NCBI GenBank assembly: GCA_036399715.1
Contig: DASWMO010000145.1
Coordinates: forward strand, 1-38,704
Origin: DASVSE01 sp036399715
Lineage (GTDB): Bacteria; Bacteroidota; Rhodothermia; Rhodothermales; Rubricoccaceae
Reading direction: 5' to 3'
Length of the DNA: 38,704 nucleotides
Part shown: piece after piece, positions 23,032 to 30,795 of the stretch
Position numbering within the stretch: the first letter of the stretch is position 1
Layout: the number at the start of each line of letters is the position of its first letter
Position numbers and translations under genes: made by a program
Notes under the pieces: generated by a model
Seen by the model: the letters and a program-made list of their open reading frames with translations, nothing else
The model's database searches: none
What the model was told of the DNA's origin: nothing

Positions 23032-24017
23032 CAATGCGTGCCGAGGGCGATCTCGGTGATCGCCGCGGCCCCGACGAGGCCGTAGCCGCCGCGGACGTTC
23101 GACATCGGGTCGAACGGCTCCTGGAACGGGTTGTCCGCGCCGAGCGAGAAGTACGCCTGCTCGTACGCCTCGACGAGCAGCCGGTCGAAGGCGATGAGGC
23201 GGATGCTGCGCTGCGAGGTGCCCAGGTCGGGGTCGTAGACGCGCGCCTCGACCGTGAACGCCCGCTCCTGGCCGTCGAAGAGCGCGTCCGAGAACGTCAC
23301 GAAGCTGGACCCGCCGGGGATGCCTCGGAGGCCGGCGAGCAGGATCGGGTCCGCCGTCGTGAACGACGTCTGGCCGACGTAGCGGACGGTGAAGGTCGAG
23401 TCGCGGCAGCCGCGAATGTCGCAGTACTGGGTCTGGGTGTAGTCGGCCGTCTGGAGCGCGTCGAGGCCGTACGCGTTGCCCAACCCGGCGGGGTCGCGGA
23501 AGCGGAGCGTGATCCGGTCCGTCGGCTGTCCGTCGGCGGGCGTGCCGGGCACGCGCGTGGCCGTCGCCGCGACGCGGGCGGGGACGCGGACGCTCGCCTC
23601 GGCGGCCTGCCCGGGCACCTCGGCGCGAAGCGTGTATGCGGCTCCGCCGGCGATGGGCAGCGCCGAGGCATAGAACCCGCACTCCGTCGTCGTGGGCGCG
23701 TCGGTGCTGAAGTCGTAGCCCGTCTCGCACTGCCGCGAGACGAAGGGGAGCGTCTCGGGCGGGCCGCCGTCGCGGCGCAGCGTCACCGTCGCGCCCGTCT
23801 CGATCTCGAACGGGAAGGCGCCCGTCGAGGTCGTCTGGACGCCGTACGGGTCGCGGGCGCGGGTGACGCGGACGCGCGCCGTCGAGTCGGCGAAGAGGAC
23901 CGTGTTGAGGACGAGGCCGTCCTCGAAGGCAGGCGTGTCGATGTCGAGCGTCGGCGTGAAGTCGCAGCCGCCGAGGGCCGCGCCGAGCGCGAGGGCGAGG
24001 CAGAAGGGGCGGAGCAT
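23031..24017 (-). CDS. DUF4249-family lipoprotein, partner of the TonB receptor
   Basis: A 328-residue lipoprotein: hydrophobic signal and lipobox LGGC with Cys18. The DUF4249 family consists of outer-membrane-associated lipoproteins encoded beside TonB receptors of Bacteroidota; they are thought to assist uptake, by analogy with SusD. The mature part is beta-rich with an early VLNTVLFADSTARVRVTRARDPYG block typical of the family start, and pairs of cysteines (QCETGYDF, TECGFY, YCDIRGCRD). The ATG lies three bases after the receptor's stop codon, so the two form an operon with the receptor first. Substrate unknown. Confidence 0.82.
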   Translation of the reverse strand: MLRPFCLALALGAALGGCDFTPTLDIDTPAFEDGLVLNTVLFADSTARVRVTRARDPYGVQTTSTGAFPFEIETGATVTLRRDGGPPETLPFVSRQCETGYDFSTDAPTTTECGFYASALPIAGGAAYTLRAEVPGQAAEASVRVPARVAATATRVPGTPADGQPTDRITLRFRDPAGLGNAYGLDALQTADYTQTQYCDIRGCRDSTFTVRYVGQTSFTTADPILLAGLRGIPGGSSFVTFSDALFDGQERAFTVEARVYDPDLGTSQRSIRLIAFDRLLVEAYEQAYFSLGADNPFQEPFDPMSNVRGGYGLVGAAAITEIALGTH

Positions 24018-24020
24018 CGG

Positions 24021-26510
24021 CTAGAACGCGAACTGGTAGGAGAGCGTCGGCAGGACGGGGAACAGGGCGAGGCCGCGGAGCCCGCGCTGCGTCGTCGCCC
24101 GGCCCGTCTCGGGGTCGTAGGTCGTCTCGGTCGCGAGCTGGGTCAGGAACGTGTTCTTGCGGTTGTAGGCGTTGTACACGTTCAGCGCGAGCGCATGCGG
24201 CCGCGCGCCGCGGCGGAAGTAGAACGTCGCGCCGAGGTCGAGGCGGTGCGTCGGCGGGAGGCGGAAGCCGTTGCGCGTGCTGTAGGCCGTCCCCGTCCCG
24301 CTGGCGTAGCCGTAGAGGCCCGCGAAATTGGCCCATGCCGAGATGTTGCTGTAGGTGAGCTGCGCCGCCTCGAACTCGGCGCGCGGCAGCGTCACGGCGT
24401 CGCCGGTCCCGAAGGACCATGCGGCCGAGAGGTCGAAGCGCCGCGAGAGCGTCCACAGGCCGACGGCAGAGACGTCGTGCGTGCGGTCGTAGCGGAAGGG
24501 GAAGCGGGCGCCGCCGTTGAGGGCGTCGAACTGGCGGTCCGTGCGCGCGAGCGTGTAGCCGAGCCAGCCCGAGAGGCGGTCCGTCCGGTGCTGCACGAAC
24601 ACTTCGAGGCCGGCCCCCCGGCCCGAGCCTGTCACGACGAGGTCCTGCCAGTCGTCGTAGGGCGACGAGAAAATGGCGCCGTCGCGATAGGCGACGAGGC
24701 CGCGCATCGTGCGCGCGTAGGCGTCGAGCGTCCAAGTCGTCCGGCCAGACGCGCTGGACCCGGCGAGCCCGAGGGCGACCTGCGTCCCGCGCTCGGGCCC
24801 GACGCGGGCCGTCGCGGGAACCCACAGGTCGGCCGGGAGGCCGATGCCGGCGCCGGACGTGAGCAGGTGCAGCGGCTGCTGCGTCGTCGCGGCGGACGCC
24901 TTGACGGCGAGGCGCTCGCCGATCCGGAGCGCGACCGAGAGGCGCGGCTCCAGGGACGGGTAGAGCACGCCGCCGGACGTGTACAGCGCCCCGTGGACGC
25001 CCGCGCCGATGCTCAGCCTCGGCGAGACGGTCCACTCGTCCTCGGCGTACGCCGTGAGGTCCGCCCCGACGGTTCGGGACGCGCCCAGCGACGTGTCGAT
25101 CTGGGCGACGTCCGGCGCCGTCCCGACGAGCGAGAGCGCGCCGGGCGTGAAGCGGTGGAGGGCCGCGGCGAGGCCCAGCCGGGCCGCGTGCTCGCGGCCG
25201 GCTGCGACGTCGAGGTCCGCGCGGGCCGCAACGTCGCGGATGCCCGAGCGGTAGCGCGCGCTCGCGCGCGTCTCGATGGGCGAGCCGACGTTCGTCTCGG
25301 CGTCGGCCCCGACGTTGAAGCCGTAGTCGCTCGCCGTCAGCGTGAGCGCCCCGAAGACGCGCGGCGAGACGATGCGCGTGTAGCGCGCCGCGGCCGTGAG
25401 GTTGCCCCAGTCGATGTGCCCCTCGGCGCGGTCCTCGACGCCCGACGGGACGCACCCGCCGGATTCGGTGCACACCTCGACCGGGTTGCGGGTCGCGAAG
25501 CCGAACACGTCGCGGCCGCCGTAGAGGCTGAGGTAGACGCGGTCGCGGGGGGTGACGCGCCAGTTGACCTTGGCGTTGAGGTCGTAGAAGTAGGCCTGTG
25601 GGTCTACCGTCTCGCCGCCGCGTGCACGCGCGTCGCGGTTGGCGCGGGCGACGAACGGGGCCGCGACGACATCGGCGTAGGTCCGGCGGCCGGAGACGAG
25701 GAACGACGCGCGGCCGGGCACGATGGGGCCCTCGGCGAGCAGGCGCGTCGAGAGGATCCCGACCTGGCCCTGCACGCGCGTCTGCTCCAGGTCGCCGTCG
25801 CGGAGGCGCACGTCGAGGACGGACCCGAGGCGGCCGCCGAAGCGCGCCGGGTACGCGCCCTTGGTGAGTTCGACCCGGTTGACGGCGTCGCCGTTGAAGA
25901 CCGACAGGAAGCCGAAGAGGTGGTTCGCGTTGTAGACCGGCACGCCGTCGAGCAGGATCAGCGTCTGGTCCGGCGAGCCGCCGCGGACGTAGATGCCGGC
26001 CGTGCCCTCGGCGCCGCCGCGGACGCCCGGCAGCGTCTGGAGCGCCTTCAGGACGTCGGTCTCGCCGAGGAGGGCCGGCATCCCGCGCACGTCGCGGCCC
26101 GTGAGGGCGACCTGGCCCATCTGGGGCGTGTCCTCGGGCCGCCGCTGTGCGTCCGCGTCGGCCTCGACGACGGCCTCGCCGAGCGTGCCGTCGGGCTGGA
26201 GGGCCACGTCGAACGCGCGGTCGGCCGCGAGCGCGAGCGTCTCGCGGCGCGGCGCGTAGCCGACGTAGCGCACGACGAGCCGGACCTCGCCGACGGGCAC
26301 GCTCAGGCTGTAGTGCCCGAACGCGTTCGTCGCCACGCCGCGGCCGAGGTCCGGCGCGGCGACGGTCGCGCCGATGAGCGCCTCGCCGGTCTCGCCGTCG
26401 GTGACGACGCCCGAGAGGACGACGGTCGCGGCGCGGGCCGGCGGCGGGCCCTGTGCGGCGGCCGGTGGCACGAGCGCGGCGAGCAGGAGCGCGGCGAGGA
26501 GTCGGGACAT
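24021..26510 (-). CDS. TonB-dependent receptor, SusC/FecA-type with CarboxypepD_reg-like domain
   Basis: An 829-residue outer-membrane receptor, first gene of a two-gene operon with the DUF4249 lipoprotein. The signal peptide (residues 3-19, cleavage near AAA-Q) is followed by a carboxypeptidase-like domain at about 32-110 (LSGVVTDGETGEALIGATV, VRYVGYAPRRE). The plug domain has the motifs DVLKALQTLPGVRGGAEGTA, YVRGGSPDQTLILLDGVPVYN and GAYPARFGGRLGSVLDV. A long barrel ends in LSYQFAF with a terminal Phe. The ATG at 26510 is chosen for the signal peptide; the open frame continues far upstream on the minus strand into a terminator and another gene. The DUF4249 pairing suggests uptake of a scarce nutrient, not identified. 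Confidence 0.9.
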   Translation of the reverse strand: MSRLLAALLLAALVPPAAAQGPPPARAATVVLSGVVTDGETGEALIGATVAAPDLGRGVATNAFGHYSLSVPVGEVRLVVRYVGYAPRRETLALAADRAFDVALQPDGTLGEAVVEADADAQRRPEDTPQMGQVALTGRDVRGMPALLGETDVLKALQTLPGVRGGAEGTAGIYVRGGSPDQTLILLDGVPVYNANHLFGFLSVFNGDAVNRVELTKGAYPARFGGRLGSVLDVRLRDGDLEQTRVQGQVGILSTRLLAEGPIVPGRASFLVSGRRTYADVVAAPFVARANRDARARGGETVDPQAYFYDLNAKVNWRVTPRDRVYLSLYGGRDVFGFATRNPVEVCTESGGCVPSGVEDRAEGHIDWGNLTAAARYTRIVSPRVFGALTLTASDYGFNVGADAETNVGSPIETRASARYRSGIRDVAARADLDVAAGREHAARLGLAAALHRFTPGALSLVGTAPDVAQIDTSLGASRTVGADLTAYAEDEWTVSPRLSIGAGVHGALYTSGGVLYPSLEPRLSVALRIGERLAVKASAATTQQPLHLLTSGAGIGLPADLWVPATARVGPERGTQVALGLAGSSASGRTTWTLDAYARTMRGLVAYRDGAIFSSPYDDWQDLVVTGSGRGAGLEVFVQHRTDRLSGWLGYTLARTDRQFDALNGGARFPFRYDRTHDVSAVGLWTLSRRFDLSAAWSFGTGDAVTLPRAEFEAAQLTYSNISAWANFAGLYGYASGTGTAYSTRNGFRLPPTHRLDLGATFYFRRGARPHALALNVYNAYNRKNTFLTQLATETTYDPETGRATTQRGLRGLALFPVLPTLSYQFAF

Positions 26511-26564
26511 CGGGTAGCGTGGGACCAGGACGGGGCGTGGAACACGCGCAGGGCACGATGCCAC

Positions 26565-26602
26565 GAATCGGCGTGCCAACCAAGGGGAATCGGCGTGCCA
26601 AC
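26565..26602 (-). promoter_or_regulatory. Twin 16-bp direct repeats upstream of the TonB/DUF4249 operon
   Basis: GAATCGGCGTGCCAAC occurs at 26565-26580 and again at 26587-26602, 22 bases apart start to start. On the minus strand each reads GTTGGCACGCCGATTC, lying 55-92 bases before the receptor start. They could bind a regulator on one face of the helix. TTGGCACG also resembles the -24 half of a sigma-54 promoter, but the -12 half is TTC where TTGC is expected. Confidence 0.4.
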
Positions 26603-26640
26603 GGCGCGCCGAATCCGTGACGGCTGGTTCGATGGTAGCC

Positions 26641-26675
26641 AAAAAAAGCGGGCCGCCCTCGCGTGAGAGCGGCCC
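26641..26675 (-). terminator. Rho-independent terminator of the small lipoprotein gene
   Basis: Read on the minus strand, GGGCCGC (26675-26669) pairs with GCGGCCC (26656-26650), with an inner CTC/GAG stem. Two bases later comes a run of seven T residues (26647-26641). This is the most classical terminator in the window and ends the gene at 26701-27210. Confidence 0.8.
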
Positions 26676-26700
26676 GGCTGAGAGCGAATCGAGGCGTTGG

Positions 26701-27210
26701 CTACGACGTCGCGCGGCGGTCCAGCCGGATGCGAAGCGTACCAGCGACGGCGCGCAGGCCGGCGTACTGCGCCGGGTCGAACGCTTCGAGGTCGACGTTG
26801 GTGAGGTTGATCTCGCCCGTGAGCGTCCGCGGCGCGGCCGGGTCGAACGTGAGCGAGAACGTGCGCGGCAGCAGGAGCGCCGCGAGTTCGTCCTCACTGC
26901 CGGCGCGGGCTGTGAACGTGGCCCGGCTGCGCGTGGCCGTCGCATCCAGCGTCGCGAGTGAGCGAGAGCCGCCGCGGCTGATCGTGAAGAGGACGGTGTT
27001 GTTGCCTGAGAAGATGTCGAACGACGTCTGCGCGTCCAGCCGCGCTCCGACGTCGGCGTCGGCAAGGCCTCCCGCTTGTGGGTCGAACGTGAGCTGGGCG
27101 ACGGTGTACGTCCCGTCGAGGTCGCGGAGGGCGCTCGTCGAGCCGTTCGAGTCGCAGCCGGCGAGGGCGACGACGAGCACGAGGGCGAGGGCAGGGAAGC
27201 GGAGGGGCAT
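26701..27210 (-). CDS. Small lipoprotein, unknown
   Basis: A 169-residue lipoprotein with a short signal and lipobox LAGC (Cys19), followed by DSNGSTSALRDLDGTYTV. The mature domain is beta-rich with a lipocalin-like flavour: an opening GTYTVAQLTFDPQ strand, then NNTVLFTISRG and LTGEINLTNVDLEAF. It could be a small beta-barrel or immunoglobulin-like domain, but I do not recognise a named family. The ATG at 27210 places the signal at the N-terminus. A TAGCTTGC promoter-like element lies 21 bases upstream on the minus strand. It is a single-gene transcript with a strong terminator. Confidence 0.72.
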   Translation of the reverse strand: MPLRFPALALVLVVALAGCDSNGSTSALRDLDGTYTVAQLTFDPQAGGLADADVGARLDAQTSFDIFSGNNTVLFTISRGGSRSLATLDATATRSRATFTARAGSEDELAALLLPRTFSLTFDPAAPRTLTGEINLTNVDLEAFDPAQYAGLRAVAGTLRIRLDRRATS

Positions 27211-27231
27211 GGCTGAGGGGGTCCGGGGGCG

Positions 27232-27239
27232 GCAAGCTA
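27232..27239 (-). promoter_or_regulatory. TAnnTTTG-like element for the small lipoprotein
   Basis: On the minus strand 27239-27232 reads TAGCTTGC, one mismatch from TAnnTTTG. It is 21 bases before the ATG. Confidence 0.35.
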
Positions 27240-27347
27240 CGGGCAGAGCCGCCGAAACCGGCACCCACGTCACGCGGCCTACATCGTTGCGGCGAGAACC
27301 CTGCCGGGCCCCGGCGGGGTACGCAGGTCTCCCATCTGCTCCGCTCC

Positions 27348-28367
27348 ATGCGCTACCGCCTTCTCGGCCCCACGGGCCTCCGCGTCTCCGAACTGATCCT
27401 CGGCACCATGACCTTCGGCCGCGAGTGGGGCTGGGGCGCCGACGCTGCGGATGCCGAGGCCGTCCTCGCCGCCTACACCGAGGCCGGCGGCAACGTCCTC
27501 GACACGGCCAACATCTACCAGAACACGGCCTCCGAGGCCATCCTCGGGGACCTGCTCCAGGACGGCCGCGACCGCTACGTCCTCGCGACGAAGTACACGC
27601 TCGCGCAGGCGACGCACGGGACGGACCCGAACGCGGGCGGCTCGCACCGCAAGGGCCTGATGCGCGAACTCGCGGCGTCGCTGGAGCGGCTCCAGACGGA
27701 CTACATCGACCTGCTGTGGGTCCACGCCTACGACGAACTAACCCCGATCGAGGAGACGATGCGCGCGCTCGACGACGTCGTCCGGCAGGGCCTCGTGCAC
27801 TACGTCGGCGCGAGCGACTGGCCGGCGTGGGCCGTCGCGAAGGCCAACGCCGTCGCCGAGGCCCGCGGGTGGACGCCCTTCGCGGCTCTCCAGATCGAGT
27901 ACAGCCTCGTCGAGCGGACGCCCGAGCGGGAGCTTATTCCGATGGCCCGCCACTGCGGCCTTGCGGTTACACCGTGGAGCCCGCTCGGCGGGGGCGTCCT
28001 CACGGGGCGCTACCTCGCCGGAGGCCCCGGCGGGCGCCTCGGCGACGCGCCGCAGAGCAAGCCCGAGCACCTCCGCATCGCGCAGGCCGTCGTGGACGTC
28101 GCCCGCGACGCGGGCTGCACGCCCGCGCAGGCCGCCATCGCATGGCTCCGCGCGCAGGGCCCGGACATCCTCCCGATCCTCGGCGCGTCGTCGGCAGATC
28201 AGCTCCGCGATTCGCTTGGCGCGCTCGACGTCACGCTCTCGCCCGACCACCTCGCGCGCCTGGACGAGGCGAGCGCGGTGACGCTCGGCTTTCCGCACGA
28301 CTTTCTCGCCCGCCCGATGACGCGCGACCGCATCTATGGCGGCCTCCGCGACCAGATCGACGGGTAG
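27348..28367 (+). CDS. Aldo/keto reductase
   Basis: A 339-residue cytosolic NADPH-dependent oxidoreductase with a TIM-barrel fold. The catalytic tetrad is complete: Asp52 and Tyr57 in LDTANIYQ, Lys82 in ATKYT, and His126 in LLWVHAYD. Cofactor-binding features at the C-terminus are PILGASSADQLRDSLGALDV. The N-terminal MRYRLLGPTGLRVSELILGTMTFG is typical of the YajO/YhdN-like branch that acts on small aldehydes and ketones. The physiological substrate cannot be told. The leader before the ATG is C/T-rich. Downstream lies the second 21-bp array. Confidence 0.9.
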   Translation: MRYRLLGPTGLRVSELILGTMTFGREWGWGADAADAEAVLAAYTEAGGNVLDTANIYQNTASEAILGDLLQDGRDRYVLATKYTLAQATHGTDPNAGGSHRKGLMRELAASLERLQTDYIDLLWVHAYDELTPIEETMRALDDVVRQGLVHYVGASDWPAWAVAKANAVAEARGWTPFAALQIEYSLVERTPERELIPMARHCGLAVTPWSPLGGGVLTGRYLAGGPGGRLGDAPQSKPEHLRIAQAVVDVARDAGCTPAQAAIAWLRAQGPDILPILGASSADQLRDSLGALDVTLSPDHLARLDEASAVTLGFPHDFLARPMTRDRIYGGLRDQIDG

Positions 28368-28419
28368 CGCGGGCCCGCTCCACCTGCTCCACCCGCTCGA
28401 CCTGCCCGGGACGCCTCCC

Positions 28420-28713
28420 GACCTCCCGTGAACTCGGTTCGACCTCCCCGGAGCTCGGGCTGACCCTCCGCGAACTCGGCGCGACCCTCCGCGAACTCGG
28501 GCCGACCCTCTGCGAGCCTCGTCCGCCGAGTTCGGAGGACCGCCCGCCGAGGTCAGAGGACCAGCCGCCGAGTTCGGAGCTTCGCAGGCCGAGTTCGGAG
28601 CTTCACGTGCCGAGTTCGGAGCTTCGCAGGGCGAGTTCGGAGCTTCGCGGGCCGGGATCGGAGCTCGGCGTACCGAGTCCGGATGCTCGCGCGCCGAGTT
28701 CGCGGCCCCACCG
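28420..28713. repeat. Degenerate 21-bp tandem repeat array 2, with inverted halves
   Basis: Fourteen 21-base units lie in perfect register. Units 1-5 (28420-28524) have the pattern GACCCTCCGCGAACTCGG. Units 6-14 (28525-28713) have GCCGAGTTCGGAGCTTCGC. The shared core GCCGAGTTCG appears as its reverse complement in the first five, so unit orientation flips at 28524/28525 without loss of phase. Three neighbouring units (28567-28629) differ at only three positions, while outer units diverge. Period and spacer position match array 1 but the sequence is different. Encoded heptads (for example SSELRRA on the plus strand, LRTRPAK on the minus) exist in all open frames without evidence of translation. 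Confidence 0.85.
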
Positions 28714-28819
28714 GCGCCCGTCGCATCCTCCGAAAGGTCGAGGTTGGCGCGGCGGCGCGTGCCGAGCTTTGGGAGGTCGGGCGAGGCGCCCGGCCCCGTT
28801 TCGCTTGCCCTCCGCGCCC
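28714..28819. other. Spacer between array 2 and queC
   Basis: About 105 bases. No terminator or clear TAnnTTTG element is seen; a GAGCTTTG at 28764-28771 is the nearest resemblance to a promoter element. The final 30 bases before the queC GTG are C/T-rich. Confidence 0.4.
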
Positions 28820-29518
28820 GTGTCGTCCGCTCTCGTCCTCTTCTCCGGCGGTCAGGACTCGACGACGTGCCTGTTCTGGGCGCTCGCGCCGCACGGCGGC
28901 GGCTTCGAGACCGTCCGCGCCGTCGGGTTCGATTACGGGCAGCGCCACGCGGTCGAACTGGAGCAGGCCCGCTCCATCGCCGCCGCGGCCGGCGTGCCGT
29001 ACGACGTGCTCGACCTGCGCGGCCTCCTCGGCGGCTCGGCGCTGATCGGCGAGACGGAGGACGTCAGCGCGGCCCACGCGCTCGCGCCGGACCTCCCGGC
29101 TTCGTTCGTGCCCGGCCGCAACGCACTCTTCCTCAGCATCGCCGCCGCCCGCGCGTTCCTCGATGGCACGCAGGACCTCGTCGGCGGGATGTGCGAGACG
29201 GACTACTCGGGCTACCCGGACTGCCGCCGCGACTTTATCGACGCCCAGGCGCGCGCCTCCGCGCTCGCGCTCGATGCGCCGGTCCGCATCCACACGCCGC
29301 TGATGGCGCTCACGAAGGCCGAGACGTGGAAGCTCGCCCGCGACCTCGGGACGGTCCGCGGCCTCGACGTGCTCGAAACCGTCCGCGAGATGAGCCACAC
29401 GGATTACAACGGCGACCGCAGCGAGCGCCACGCGTGGGGCTACGGCCGGCTGGACAACCCGGCGTCCGTCCTGCGGGCGCAGGGCTACGCCGAGGCCGAG
29501 GCGAACGGGTGGGTCTGA
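28820..29518 (+). CDS. queC: 7-cyano-7-deazaguanine synthase QueC lacking the zinc cysteines
   Basis: A 232-residue cytosolic ATP-dependent enzyme converting 7-carboxy-7-deazaguanine and ammonia to preQ0. The PP-loop is SGGQDS at residues 9-14, followed by FDYGQRHAVEL, GRNALFLSIAAA, TDYSGYPDCRRDF and TPLMALTKAETWKLA, all typical. The GTG at 28820 puts the PP-loop directly at the N-terminus. The C-terminal zinc site is altered. Homologues have one Cys before a YNG motif and a CGxCxxC group before LR; here these four positions are Asp195, Arg210, Asn213 and Ser216. Everything around them is well conserved, so this is not an alignment slip. It overlaps queE by one base (TGATG). Confidence 0.9.
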   Translation: MSSALVLFSGGQDSTTCLFWALAPHGGGFETVRAVGFDYGQRHAVELEQARSIAAAAGVPYDVLDLRGLLGGSALIGETEDVSAAHALAPDLPASFVPGRNALFLSIAAARAFLDGTQDLVGGMCETDYSGYPDCRRDFIDAQARASALALDAPVRIHTPLMALTKAETWKLARDLGTVRGLDVLETVREMSHTDYNGDRSERHAWGYGRLDNPASVLRAQGYAEAEANGWV

Positions 29519-30279
29519 TGACGGGGATCGTTGACATGCCCCCTGCCGAGCGCGAGGCGGGGCTGGCCGAGCGCGTCGCCGAGTCACCCCCGGGCGCTCG
29601 GCGCTACCGCGTCAAGGCGGTCTGGAAGACGCTCCAGGGCGAGGGCTTCTGGGCGGGCCGGCCGGCCGTGTTCGTCCGCCTCGCCGGGTGCAACATGTGG
29701 GATGGCGAGCCCGAGCACCGCGCCCGCGACCACGCTCGGACGGGCGCCGCGTGCGCCCTCTTCTGCGACACTGATTTCCGCGTCCGCGGCAGCGTGCGCC
29801 TCAACGCCTACGACCTCGCGGCCGAGGCGCTGCGCGTCGCCGGCCTCGTCCGCTTCGTCGTCCTCACGGGTGGCGAGCCGCTGCTGCAGGCCGATGCGGG
29901 CCTGATGGCCGCCTTCCACGCCGCCGGCTTCGCAGTCGCCGTCGAGACGAACGGAACGCAGACGCTCGCCGGTGCCTTTGGGCCCGACGCCCGGCACCAC
30001 CCGGACTGGGTCGTGTGCAGCCCCAAGCTCCCCGACGCCGAGACCGTCATCGAGGCGTGCGACGAGTTGAAGCTCGTCGTGCCGGGCTACCGGCCCGAGG
30101 CGTACGCCGCACTCGCTGCGCGCGTCCGGCCGCACGCGGTCGCGGGGCGCATCCTGTGGGTGCAGCCCGAGGACGGGCCGCGGCTCGCCGAGGCGTCGCG
30201 GCTGGCCGTCGAGATCGCCCTCGCGGACCCCGCGTGGCGCGTCTCGGTCCAAGGCCACAAGGCACTCGGCGTGGACTGA
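29518..30279 (+). CDS. queE: 7-carboxy-7-deazaguanine synthase, radical SAM
   Basis: A 253-residue radical SAM enzyme that contracts 6-carboxytetrahydropterin to 7-carboxy-7-deazaguanine, the substrate of QueC. Substrate and SAM motifs are visible: VWKTLQGEGFWAGRPAVFVRLAGCN, CDTDF, LTGGEPLLQ, VETNGTQ, CSPKLP and VQPEDG. The cluster cysteines are Cys58, Cys79 and Cys83. QueE is known for a stretched first gap, but the last pair is normally separated by two residues and here by three (ACALFCDTDF). The start overlaps the queC stop by one base, so the two are translationally coupled. About 25 extra N-terminal residues precede family similarity; a later start at Met8 is possible. Confidence 0.9.
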   Translation: MTGIVDMPPAEREAGLAERVAESPPGARRYRVKAVWKTLQGEGFWAGRPAVFVRLAGCNMWDGEPEHRARDHARTGAACALFCDTDFRVRGSVRLNAYDLAAEALRVAGLVRFVVLTGGEPLLQADAGLMAAFHAAGFAVAVETNGTQTLAGAFGPDARHHPDWVVCSPKLPDAETVIEACDELKLVVPGYRPEAYAALAARVRPHAVAGRILWVQPEDGPRLAEASRLAVEIALADPAWRVSVQGHKALGVD

Positions 30280-30333
30280 GCGTTGGAACAGCCGCCGAGC
30301 GCTCAGGTACCGGCGTACCCTTCCGCTCGCGCC

Positions 30334-30795
30334 ATGTCCGACCCGTTCCCGCTCGCCACCATCGGCTACGAAGGCGCGACGCTCGACGCCGTCGTGCGGG
30401 CCGTTCAGGCCGCCGGCGTCCAGACGCTCGTCGACGTGCGGGCCGTGGCGCGCTCGCGGCGGCCGGGATTCGCCAAGTCGCGGCTCGCAGCCGGCATGGC
30501 CGAGGGCGGGATCGGGTACGTCCACCTGCGCGGCCTCGGCACGCCGGCCGAGGGTCGCGCAGCGTCGAAAGCGGGCGACCACGCGGGGATGCAGCGCGTC
30601 TTTCGCGAGCACCTCGCGACGCCCGAGGCGCAGACGGACCTCCACGCGCTCGCCGACCGCGTCGGGGCCGGCGAGCGTGTCGCGCTGCTGTGCTTCGAGG
30701 CCGACGCCGCGCACTGCCACCGCCGCCTCGTCGCCGAAGCGCTCGGGCTGCTGGTGCCGATTGCCGTCTCGGACCTGACGCCGGCCGCGGGCTAG
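30334..30795 (+). CDS. DUF488 family protein
   Basis: A 153-residue cytosolic protein of the DUF488 family. Family hallmarks in order: TIGYEGATL (7-15), LVDVRAVARSRRPGF, YVHLRGLGTP, and ALLCFEADAAHCHRRLVAEAL with the conserved Cys-His-Arg near the C-terminus. The biochemical role of the family is unknown; the conserved Asp/Arg/Cys/His residues suggest an enzyme acting on nucleic acid or nucleotide. ATG 30334 is chosen over an upstream in-frame TTG (30283) because the family begins with this segment. It lies 54 bases after queE, perhaps in the same transcript. Its stop overlaps the opposite-strand chorismate mutase stop through one CTAG. Confidence 0.85.
   Translation: MSDPFPLATIGYEGATLDAVVRAVQAAGVQTLVDVRAVARSRRPGFAKSRLAAGMAEGGIGYVHLRGLGTPAEGRAASKAGDHAGMQRVFREHLATPEAQTDLHALADRVGAGERVALLCFEADAAHCHRRLVAEALGLLVPIAVSDLTPAAG

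Noticed and set aside
26565..26602. Definite sigma-54 promoter
   Set aside because: The -24-like TTGGCACG is present but the -12 TTGC is not, so only a repeat or operator is reported.
22957..26666. Very long open frames on both strands opposite the TonB receptor and DUF4249 genes
   Set aside because: Arg/Ala/Gly-rich shadow translations; the receptor and lipoprotein frames carry all recognisable domains and signal peptides.
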